DNA of 6,753 nt from NCBI GenBank assembly GCA_045533485.1, contig JAZSHX010000027.1, positions 1-6,753 on the forward strand. Reading direction: 5' to 3'. The position numbers were made by a program, and so were the translations under genes. Position 1 is the stretch's first letter, and each line of letters begins with the position of its first letter. This DNA comes from Scatosoma sp045533485 (GTDB lineage Bacteria > Bacillota > Clostridia > Christensenellales > Borkfalkiaceae). The notes under the pieces were generated by a model. That model was not told the origin of the DNA. It saw only the letters and a list, made by a program, of their open reading frames with translations, and did no database searches. Shown piece by piece: positions 1-6,074 of the stretch.

Positions 1-1
1 G

Positions 2-3000
2 AGCGGCAATCGTCCCGAATGGATGATTCTCACCGTTCTTCCCGTTATTCCCCCCGATATCAGGCCCATGGTACAGCTTGACGGCGGCAGATTTGCTACG
101 TCCGACTTGAACGATTTGTACCGCCGTGTTATCAACAGAAACAACCGTTTGAAGAAGATGATGGAAATCGGCGCGCCCGAAATGATCATCAAAAACGAAA
201 AGCGTATGTTGCAAGAAGCGGTGGACGCGCTTATCGACAACGGCAGAAGGGGTAAGGCGTTGTCCGGCCCTTCCAACCGCGATTTGAAATCGCTTTCCGC
301 AATGCTCCGCGGTAAGCAAGGCCGTTTCCGTCAAAACCTTTTGGGTAAACGTGTAGACTATTCCGGCCGTTCGGTTATCGTCGTTGGTCCTGAACTTAAA
401 ATTTATCAATGCGGTTTGCCCAAGGAAATGGCAATCGAGCTTTTCAAGCCCTTCATTATGAAGCGTTTGGTGGAAAGCGGTCAATGCCACAACATCAAAA
501 CGGCAAAACGCGCAGTGGAAAAAGCAAAAGATATGGTATGGAACGTGTTGGAAGACGTTATCAAAGACCATCCCGTACTTTTGAACCGGGCTCCCACGTT
601 GCACCGTTTGTCTATTCAAGCGTTCGAGCCCGTACTCATTGAAGGTAGAGCAATTAAAATTTCTCCCCTTGTCTGCGGACCTTTCAACGCCGACTTCGAC
701 GGTGACCAAATGGCAGTACACCTTCCCTTGTCCGTAGAAGCGCAAGCGGAAGCAAGATTCTTGATGCTTTCGGCAAACAACATTTTGAAGCTTGCCGACG
801 GTAAATCGGTTATGTCGCCTACGCAAGATATGATCATCGGTGCTTACTGCTTGACCATTAAGCGCCGTGAAGAAGGCAATAAATACGATGCACAAGGCAG
901 ACCTTCTCAAACGGGTAAATTGTATATTTCCCAAGAAAAGTACGCGGAAATGTTCAAAGAACAGGCAGGCGACCTTTCTCAAGAAGAAGCGGCTGCATTG
1001 ATGAGCGAATGCAAATTGCCCGACGGGACTGAATGTGACTGGATTCCGTTCTATGCGTCGGAAAACGAAGCGATTTTGGCTTACCAAAACAAGATTGCGC
1101 ACGAACAAGACGAAATGTATCTCAAGCGCGTTGTAGAGCTTCCCGAAGGTAAGTTTGAAGGTTTGGAACTTCCTTATACCTGCCCCGTGGAAAACAAGGC
1201 AGGGGAAACGCCTATCAAACACGCGACCGTTCGTCGCAACGAAAAGACGGGCAAGTTGGAAGTAAGCGGCGTTATCAAAACGACCATCGGCCGTTTGATT
1301 TACAACGAAGGGTTGCCCCAAGATTTGGATTTCGTTAAGAGAAATACACCCGAATCGTACTTGCGTTTGGAGCTTGACACCGAATTTATCGGTAAAGCGC
1401 GTGCAATCGGCAAAAAGCACTTGTCCTTGATCGTTCAAGAATCGTTTAGAACGGGTAAAGCGCCTAAGGCGTCGTACGTTTTGGACGCAATGAAAGAACG
1501 CGGTTATAAATATTCGACGCTTGCCGCTTTGACGACGTCCGTATTCGATATGAAGATTCCCGAAGAAAAGGAAGAAATCATCAACAATGCGGAAAAAGAA
1601 GTGGGCAAAATCGCAACCAAGTATGCGCGCGGTTTGTTGAATGAAGAAGAAAGATACAGCGCCGTTATCGCGCAATGGGACGCAGCTACCGATAAGGTGG
1701 CAGGGCTTTTGAAAAAGCAAGGCGAAGTGGATAAGTTCAATCCTATCTGGATGATGGCTGACTCCGGCGCCCGTGGTTCCATCGACCAAATCAAACAGCT
1801 TGCCGGTATGCGTGGTCTAATGGTGAACCCTCAAGGTAAAAAGATTGAAGTTCCCGTAAAATCGTGCTTTAGAAACGGCTTGTCCGTTTTGGAATACTTC
1901 ATTTCGTCGCACGGCGGCCGTAAAGGTTTGACCGACACGGCATTGAAGACGGCAGACTCCGGTTATCTTACCCGTCGTCTTGTCGATGTATCCCACGAAA
2001 TTATCGTTCGTGAAGAAGATTGCTGCGCAGGCAGAAAGCCGCAAGGTCAAAAGGTGCGCGCTATCTACGATACGGTAGGCAAAGAAATCGAAGGTTTGAA
2101 ATCGAGAATTTTGGGTAGATTTGCAGCGGAAGACATCGTAAATCCTGCAACGGGCGAAATTATCGTGCCTATGAACGGCTTTATCGATGAAAAGGAAGCT
2201 GCGGCAATTTGCGATGCGGGCTACGAAGAAGTGGCTATCCGTTCCATCTTTGCATGTTCGTCCAGATACGGCGTATGCGCGAAGTGCTACGGTAAGAACA
2301 TGGCAACCACGCTCCCTGTACAAGTGGGCGAAGCAGTTGGTACGATTGCAGCGCAATCTATCGGTGAACCCGGTACACAGCTTACCATGCGTACGTTCCA
2401 CACGGGCGGTATCGCGTCTACGGGCGACATCACGCAAGGTTTGCCGCGTGTAGAAGAACTCTTTGAAGTGAGAAAACCCAAGGGCTGCGCAACCATTTGC
2501 GAAGTGGAAGGTATCGTTTCGTTGGATACGTCCGACGGTTCTAAGCATATCAAAGTCGTGGACGAAAAGACGGGCGAATTGAAGGCGGAATACACGTTAC
2601 CGTTCAACGCGGAAATCAAGGTGAAAGACGGCGACAAGGTTGCTCCCGGCGAACTTTTGAACGCAGGTAGCGTATATCCCCAAGACATTTTGCGTATTCA
2701 AGGTGTTAAGGGCGTGCAAGATTATATCCTTGAACAAGTACAATCCGTTTACCGTTCGCAAGGCGTTGAAATCAACGATAAGCACATTGAAATTATCGTT
2801 CGTCAAATGCTCAAGAAAGTCCGCGTAGAAAACGCAGGCGACACCAACTTGTTGCCGGGCGAACTTGTGGATATGGTAACGTTCCAAGACGAAAGCGCGA
2901 AAGCAATGCAAAACGGCGGCAGACCCGCACTTGCAAAACGCGTGCTTTTGTCCATCACGAAAGCGGCGCTTGCAACGGACAGCTTCTTGTCTGCAGCGTC

Positions 3001-3214
3001 CTTCCAAGAAACGTCGAGAGTGCTCACGGAAGCGGCTATCCGCACCAAACGCGACTATCTTGTCGGCTTGAAAGAAAACGTTATCATCGGTAAGCTGATT
3101 CCTGCTGGTACGGGTACAAAAGCTTACAAAACGGTAACGCCGCAATATATCGGTAACTACAACGTAGCAAAAGAAGCAGTCACCGAAGAAACGGCGGAAG
3201 AAACCGCGGAATAA
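2..3214 (+). CDS. rpoC: DNA-directed RNA polymerase subunit beta' (RpoC), 5'-truncated by window edge
   Basis: Beta' subunit of RNA polymerase, which forms much of the catalytic cleft. The reading frame is open from base 2, so the first ATG at 23 is internal. 1070 residues are visible; from E. coli numbering about 230 N-terminal residues, including the first zinc site, are missing. Visible landmarks, numbered from base 2: the catalytic NADFDGDQM motif with its three Mg-binding aspartates at 231, 233 and 235; the bridge-helix stretch TALKTADSGYLTRR near 640-655; second zinc-site cysteines 674/675, 752, 759 and 762; and the trigger loop TMRTFHTGG near 795-803 (His800 matches E. coli His936). 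The trigger loop runs directly into DITQGLPRVEELFE, so the large gammaproteobacterial insertion is absent. The protein ends in an acidic tail, TEETAEETAE. Residues 287-430 are longer than in E. coli. A terminator follows, and no ribosomal-protein gene comes next. Confidence 0.98.
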   Translation, partial: SGNRPEWMILTVLPVIPPDIRPMVQLDGGRFATSDLNDLYRRVINRNNRLKKMMEIGAPEMIIKNEKRMLQEAVDALIDNGRRGKALSGPSNRDLKSLSAMLRGKQGRFRQNLLGKRVDYSGRSVIVVGPELKIYQCGLPKEMAIELFKPFIMKRLVESGQCHNIKTAKRAVEKAKDMVWNVLEDVIKDHPVLLNRAPTLHRLSIQAFEPVLIEGRAIKISPLVCGPFNADFDGDQMAVHLPLSVEAQAEARFLMLSANNILKLADGKSVMSPTQDMIIGAYCLTIKRREEGNKYDAQGRPSQTGKLYISQEKYAEMFKEQAGDLSQEEAAALMSECKLPDGTECDWIPFYASENEAILAYQNKIAHEQDEMYLKRVVELPEGKFEGLELPYTCPVENKAGETPIKHATVRRNEKTGKLEVSGVIKTTIGRLIYNEGLPQDLDFVKRNTPESYLRLELDTEFIGKARAIGKKHLSLIVQESFRTGKAPKASYVLDAMKERGYKYSTLAALTTSVFDMKIPEEKEEIINNAEKEVGKIATKYARGLLNEEERYSAVIAQWDAATDKVAGLLKKQGEVDKFNPIWMMADSGARGSIDQIKQLAGMRGLMVNPQGKKIEVPVKSCFRNGLSVLEYFISSHGGRKGLTDTALKTADSGYLTRRLVDVSHEIIVREEDCCAGRKPQGQKVRAIYDTVGKEIEGLKSRILGRFAAEDIVNPATGEIIVPMNGFIDEKEAAAICDAGYEEVAIRSIFACSSRYGVCAKCYGKNMATTLPVQVGEAVGTIAAQSIGEPGTQLTMRTFHTGGIASTGDITQGLPRVEELFEVRKPKGCATICEVEGIVSLDTSDGSKHIKVVDEKTGELKAEYTLPFNAEIKVKDGDKVAPGELLNAGSVYPQDILRIQGVKGVQDYILEQVQSVYRSQGVEINDKHIEIIVRQMLKKVRVENAGDTNLLPGELVDMVTFQDESAKAMQNGGRPALAKRVLLSITKAALATDSFLSAASFQETSRVLTEAAIRTKRDYLVGLKENVIIGKLIPAGTGTKAYKTVTPQYIGNYNVAKEAVTEETAEETAE

Positions 3215-3241
3215 TCAAAAACCGCAGTAAAAAAACAAAAA

Positions 3242-3273
3242 AGCGCGTCGCTTGCCAAGGCAGGCGGCGCGTT
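3242..3273 (+). terminator. Intrinsic terminator after rpoC
   Basis: The arms at 3242-3256 and 3259-3273 can form up to 15 pairs, including three G-U wobbles. They centre on GCCAAGGC, so the innermost pairs probably open to give a usable loop. The stem is GC-rich, is preceded by an A-run, and is followed by a T-rich but interrupted tract (GTTCTTCATATTA). It lies 27 bases after the rpoC stop and just before the next promoter, as expected for the end of the rpoBC transcript. The broken T-tract leaves some doubt about efficiency. Confidence 0.75.
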
Positions 3274-3287
3274 CTTCATATTATACC

Positions 3288-3316
3288 TTGACAAAAAAGA
3301 AGATATATAGTATACT
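3288..3316 (+). promoter_or_regulatory. Sigma-A-type promoter for the GtrA-like/phosphatase pair
   Basis: TTGACA (3288-3293), a 17-base spacer and TATACT (3311-3316) form a near-consensus housekeeping promoter. Transcription would be expected to start around 3322-3325, which is at the ATG of the next gene (3323). A near-palindrome at 3303-3322 overlaps the -10 box. Confidence 0.85.
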
Positions 3317-3322
3317 GTATAT

Positions 3323-3820
3323 ATGGAAGAAAAAGTGCAACAAACGAAAAAACAATTATTTGCGGAGATTTTCCGTTTTTTAATCGTCGGCGGCTTGGCA
3401 ACGGCGGTGGATTATTGCGTGTTCTGGCTGTTTGACACGCTCATTTTCCCTGCGATATTCCCCCAAACCGCGTTTTTTACAACGCTTGCCTTAATCTTGT
3501 CGGTAGCGCTGGGGTTTTGCGTGGGGCTGATTATTAACTGGGTGCTGTCCGTATGCTTCGTGTTCCGTGAAACGGGCAAGGAAGTTACCGTACAATCGAA
3601 AAAAGAGTTTTTAATCTTTACCGTAATCGGCGTGTTCGGCTTAATTCTCAACGAACTTGGTATGCTGTTGCTGGTTTGGCTGTTACCCGAAATCACGCTT
3701 TTTCACAGTACGCAATTTTTGAAAATGCCGTGGAAGAAATGGCTGGCAAAATGTATCGTAACGCTGGTGGTGCTTGTTTGTAACTATATCGGCAGAAAGA
3801 AATTGATTTTCAATAAATAA
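3323..3820 (+). CDS. GtrA-like family small integral membrane protein
   Basis: 165-residue polytopic membrane protein with four predicted hydrophobic segments at about residues 18-40, 52-80, 96-121 and 139-156. The pattern matches the GtrA/DPMS family: FLIVGGLATAVDYCVFWL in helix 1, LIINWVLSVCFVF at the end of helix 2, EFLIFTVIGVFGLILNELGM in helix 3, and LAKCIVTLVV...NYIGRKKLIF at the C-terminus. Family members are thought to help move polyprenyl-phosphate-linked sugars across the membrane during glycosylation of cell-surface polymers; the exact substrate here is unknown and no glycosyltransferase lies nearby. The length is normal for the family. The start is uncertain: ATG at 3323 has no room for a ribosome binding site if transcription begins at the predicted site. 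A GTG at 3335 is preceded by GGAAGA four bases upstream and would shorten the protein by four residues. The phosphatase gene begins 16 bases after the stop, so the two are probably co-transcribed. Confidence 0.85.
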   Translation: MEEKVQQTKKQLFAEIFRFLIVGGLATAVDYCVFWLFDTLIFPAIFPQTAFFTTLALILSVALGFCVGLIINWVLSVCFVFRETGKEVTVQSKKEFLIFTVIGVFGLILNELGMLLLVWLLPEITLFHSTQFLKMPWKKWLAKCIVTLVVLVCNYIGRKKLIFNK

Positions 3821-3825
3821 AGGAT

Positions 3826-3830
3826 AAGGG
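3826..3830 (+). promoter_or_regulatory. Ribosome binding site of the phosphatase gene
   Basis: AAGGG lies six bases before the ATG at 3837, within the 16-base gap after the GtrA-like gene. It supports that ATG as the start, which in turn gives a complete signal peptide. Confidence 0.6.
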
Positions 3831-3836
3831 ATACGT

Positions 3837-5036
3837 ATGAAAAAGCTTTTTCAAAAAATTTGTATTTTTACAACGGCTTCGCTTTTGACCGTTTGCGCAG
3901 GCGCTTGCAATTTGTTTTCAAGTTCGTCTGTTTTATCAAGTTCTTCGAAACCGTTACCGCCGCAACCTATCATTTTGCAAAACGTTACGCAGGCGAAAAA
4001 TGTAATTTTATTCATCGGCGACGGTATGGGGCCTAACCAAATCAAGGCAGGGAACTTATACAAAGGACAAGATCTTTGCATAGAAAAATTCCCCTATCAA
4101 ACGATGGTGGAAACCAACAATGCGTTGGGCGAATTAACCGATTCCGCGGCGGCTTCTACGGCGATGGCTACGGGTACGCGTACGCTTAATAAATACGTTG
4201 GTTTGACGGCGGATTTAGAAGAATTGACGACGATTATCGACATCGCCAGTAGCATGGGCAAGCGCACGGGCATTATCGCCACGGAAGAATTGACGGGCGC
4301 AACGCCGATGGGCTTTGCATCGCACGCGGAAAGCCGTAATTTCAAAAAGGATTTGTTGCAAACGGCGGCAACGACCAGTAATGTCAACCTTTTCGCAAGC
4401 TATACCATGCAGTTTGCCTATCAAGATATTATCGAAGACGCAGGATATACGAAAATTGCGGACGTAGACGCCATTTCCGATTGTGCGGCGGATAAAGCGT
4501 TCGGCACGTATTTAATCGACGCAAAAGCGACCCCTATGTCGGCGGAAGCTGCGCACGTGGGCTTTGACCGTTTGGTGTATGAAGCGTTAGAATATTTGTC
4601 GCAAGACGAAGACGGATTTTTCTTGATGGCGGAAGGTTCGCATATCGACCACGGCGGCCACGATAACGATATACGGTATATGTTGGACGAGCTTTTGGCG
4701 TTTGACTTAGCCGTGGAAACGGCCTTGGCGTGGGCGGACGAGCGCAACGACACGGTCGTTATCGTCACAGCCGACCACGAAACGGGCGGTTTACAGCTTG
4801 CCGACGGCATTACTACCGACATTATAAGGGCTATATACGATGACAAATCCGTCAAGGAAAGTCTGTACTATTCTTGGACTACGACCGGACATACCCCCAC
4901 GGACGTGTATTGTTTTGTTAACGGCGCGGATATTAACTTTGAAGAATATTCGTCCTTTAACGATAAATACCGTATTAAAAACACGGATATTTTCTATATT
5001 ATTCAAGACTTATTCGGTTATACGCCGACGGTATAA
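3837..5036 (+). CDS. Alkaline phosphatase (PhoA superfamily), probable lipoprotein
   Basis: Metal-dependent phosphomonoesterase predicted to act outside the cytoplasmic membrane. Residues 1-24 form a signal peptide (MKK, then a hydrophobic stretch) ending in AGAC, a plausible lipobox with Cys24 as the lipidated residue; a Ser/Pro-rich linker follows to about residue 44. The catalytic domain shows the expected ligands: Asp62 in GDGMG, nucleophile Ser103 in TDSAAAST, Thr156 in ATP, Arg167 in the SRN motif, Glu266/Asp271/His275 in EGSHIDHGGH, Asp313-His314 in TADHETGG, and His352 in TGHTPTD. The E-D-H spacing (5 and 4) and the Thr-Arg spacing (11) equal those of E. coli PhoA. The positions matching E. 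coli Asp153 and Lys328 are Gly154 and His272; His at the latter is usual in animal and many bacterial enzymes. At 399 residues it is shorter than E. coli PhoA (471). No convincing Pho box was seen upstream. It is the second gene after the GtrA-like gene. Confidence 0.93.
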   Translation: MKKLFQKICIFTTASLLTVCAGACNLFSSSSVLSSSSKPLPPQPIILQNVTQAKNVILFIGDGMGPNQIKAGNLYKGQDLCIEKFPYQTMVETNNALGELTDSAAASTAMATGTRTLNKYVGLTADLEELTTIIDIASSMGKRTGIIATEELTGATPMGFASHAESRNFKKDLLQTAATTSNVNLFASYTMQFAYQDIIEDAGYTKIADVDAISDCAADKAFGTYLIDAKATPMSAEAAHVGFDRLVYEALEYLSQDEDGFFLMAEGSHIDHGGHDNDIRYMLDELLAFDLAVETALAWADERNDTVVIVTADHETGGLQLADGITTDIIRAIYDDKSVKESLYYSWTTTGHTPTDVYCFVNGADINFEEYSSFNDKYRIKNTDIFYIIQDLFGYTPTV

Positions 5037-5043
5037 AAAATAC

Positions 5044-5073
5044 GCCACGGGTTTGCTTTTGCTTATCCGTGGT
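5044..5073 (+). terminator. Possible weak terminator after the phosphatase gene
   Basis: CCACGG (5045-5050) pairs with CCGTGG (5067-5072), extendable by a G-U at the base, around a 16-base T-rich loop, eight bases after the stop codon. On the + strand only TTTACTATAT follows, a poor U-tract. On the - strand the same hairpin is followed by a run of T from the A-run at 5035-5040, so it might work better in that direction, although no - strand gene approaches it. Confidence 0.35.
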
Positions 5074-5128
5074 TTACTATATATGGAAAAAACCGAATTT
5101 TGTTAAAAAATACATAAAAAAACATTTT

Positions 5129-5140
5129 TTTGCGTGCAAA
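5129..5140. promoter_or_regulatory. Short palindrome upstream of promoter P1 (operator candidate)
   Basis: TTTGC-GT-GCAAA is an inverted repeat with five-base arms ending four bases before the -35 box of P1. The location suits a regulator site, but the arms are short and no known regulator consensus was recognised. Confidence 0.2.
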
Positions 5141-5143
5141 GTG

Positions 5144-5172
5144 TTGAAATTTTCCAAAAATGGGTGTATAAT
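5144..5172 (+). promoter_or_regulatory. Upstream promoter (P1) of the pflA locus
   Basis: TTGAAA (5144-5149), a 17-base spacer and TATAAT (5167-5172) give a near-consensus sigma-A-type promoter. The start would be near 5179, giving about 170 bases of leader before pflA, with the second promoter and the terminator hairpin lying inside it. Confidence 0.75.
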
Positions 5173-5203
5173 AAAATAGTGGAAAAAAGCTCCTGTATTT
5201 GCG

Positions 5204-5241
5204 CGTGAAAAAAGCGCGAAAAAGAGAGAAAAATTTTCACG
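5204..5241 (+). repeat. Inverted repeat in the P1 leader
   Basis: CGTGAAAA (5204-5211) and TTTTCACG (5234-5241) are exact reverse complements separated by 22 purine-rich bases. In RNA from P1 this is an eight-pair stem; in DNA it could be two half-sites just upstream of the P2 -35 box. No function can be assigned. Confidence 0.4.
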
Positions 5242-5248
5242 GAAAGGC

Positions 5249-5277
5249 TTGACAAACAGCGCCGCGTTTGTTATAAT
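5249..5277 (+). promoter_or_regulatory. Downstream promoter (P2) of the pflA locus, full consensus
   Basis: TTGACA (5249-5254), exactly 17 bases, then TATAAT (5272-5277) is a perfect match to the housekeeping consensus, with a predicted start near 5283-5285. The spacer holds a perfect inverted repeat, ACAAAC (5252-5257) and GTTTGT (5266-5271), separated by eight bases, which is a classical repressor position. The initial transcript runs into the hairpin at 5295-5329. Confidence 0.88.
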
Positions 5278-5294
5278 AATATCGTGAAAGACAC

Positions 5295-5329
5295 AAGGGC
5301 GGCGCGTAAGGACGCGTGCGCCTTTTTTT
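5295..5329 (+). terminator. Intrinsic terminator/attenuator in the pflA leader
   Basis: The left arm 5295-5307 and right arm 5312-5325 form about 13 pairs, mostly G-C, around an AAGG tetraloop with one bulged G at 5318. The stem leads directly into seven T residues (5323-5329). This is a textbook intrinsic terminator, yet it lies between a consensus promoter and its apparent gene, ending five bases before the pflA ribosome binding site. The likely roles are premature termination controlling pflA, or the end of a short RNA of about 45 bases from P2. Confidence 0.75.
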
Positions 5330-5333
5330 GGGG

Positions 5334-5340
5334 AAAGGAG
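5334..5340 (+). promoter_or_regulatory. Ribosome binding site deciding the pflA start
   Basis: AAAGGAG is a strong Shine-Dalgarno sequence eight bases before the ATG at 5349. It rules out the in-frame GTG at 5316, which lies within the terminator stem and would add eleven residues unlike the family. Confidence 0.85.
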
Positions 5341-5348
5341 AAAAAGCG

Positions 5349-6074
5349 ATGATCGGGCGCGTACACTCATTTGAATCGTTTGGTACGGTGGACGGACCGG
5401 GTATTCGTTCGGTAGTATTCCTGCAAGGGTGTCCGTTGCGCTGTCAATATTGCCACAACCCCGACACGTGGAACGTAGGCGGCGGCGAAGAATATACGGC
5501 GGAACAAATTGCGCAAAAGGTGCTTAGATATAAAAATTATTTCGGCGATAAAGGCGGCGTTACCGTATCGGGCGGCGAACCCTTGTTGCAAATGGATTTC
5601 GTCTACGAACTGTTTACGCTTTTGAAAAAGCAGGGGATTCATACCTGCGTGGATACGTCGGGAATTACATTTAATGCAAATTCGCAGGAGAGCGTGGAAA
5701 AGCACAAAAAGCTTTTAAGCGTCACCGATTTGTTTATGGTGGATATCAAGCATATCGACGACGAAGCTTGTAAAACGTTGACGGGGCAATCTAACAAGAA
5801 TACGCTGGCGTTTGCAAAGTTTTTAAGCGACAACGGCGCGAAGATGTGGATTCGTCAAGTGCTTGTGCCGAACATTACCGACAACGAACAATCGCTTATG
5901 CGTACACGCGCGTTCCTTGATACGCTTAAAACGGTGGAAAAGGTGGAAGTGTTGCCTTATCACACGATGGGCGTCGTCAAATATAAAAATTTAGGAATGG
6001 ATTATCCGCTTGCAGGCGTGGAAGCGCCGGACAAGCAATCGATTGAAAAAGCAAGGAAGATTTTGCAACCATGA
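5349..6074 (+). CDS. pflA: Pyruvate formate-lyase activating enzyme (radical SAM)
   Basis: Cytoplasmic radical SAM enzyme that cleaves S-adenosylmethionine at a 4Fe-4S cluster and uses the resulting radical to abstract hydrogen from the catalytic glycine of pyruvate formate-lyase. 241 residues, close to the 246 of E. coli PflA. The N-terminus SFESFGTVDGPGIRSVVFLQGC is typical; the cluster-binding CxxxCxxC is Cys28, Cys32 and Cys35 in GCPLRCQYCHNPDTW, SAM-contacting SGGEP lies at 74-78, DIKH at 132-135, and the conserved C-terminal LPYHTMGVVKYKNLG at about 202-216. The stop TGA overlaps the start of the next gene (ATGA, 6071-6074), implying translational coupling. The gene lies upstream of pflB, the reverse of the familiar pflB-pflA order, which supports the assignment to PFL rather than to another glycyl radical enzyme. 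Confidence 0.96.
   Translation: MIGRVHSFESFGTVDGPGIRSVVFLQGCPLRCQYCHNPDTWNVGGGEEYTAEQIAQKVLRYKNYFGDKGGVTVSGGEPLLQMDFVYELFTLLKKQGIHTCVDTSGITFNANSQESVEKHKKLLSVTDLFMVDIKHIDDEACKTLTGQSNKNTLAFAKFLSDNGAKMWIRQVLVPNITDNEQSLMRTRAFLDTLKTVEKVEVLPYHTMGVVKYKNLGMDYPLAGVEAPDKQSIEKARKILQP

Noticed and set aside
1817..2548. Long open frame of 243 codons on the - strand inside rpoC
   Set aside because: It lies entirely antisense to clear rpoC coding sequence and its low-complexity Arg/Phe/Cys-rich translation resembles no protein. It is a codon-bias shadow, as are the other antisense frames in the window.
5082..5105. Seven-codon frame (MEKTEFC) after the phosphatase gene
   Set aside because: Too short, without a ribosome binding site, in AT-rich spacer; expected by chance.
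5107..5131. A-run/T-run (AAAAAAA-C-A-TTTTTTT) as a terminator hairpin
   Set aside because: Only A-T pairs with a loop of about two bases; it would not form a stable terminator stem.
5316..5348. Upstream GTG start extending pflA by 11 codons
   Set aside because: The GTG is within the terminator stem, has no ribosome binding site, and the added residues are unlike PflA N-termini; ATG 5349 has AAAGGAG at good spacing.
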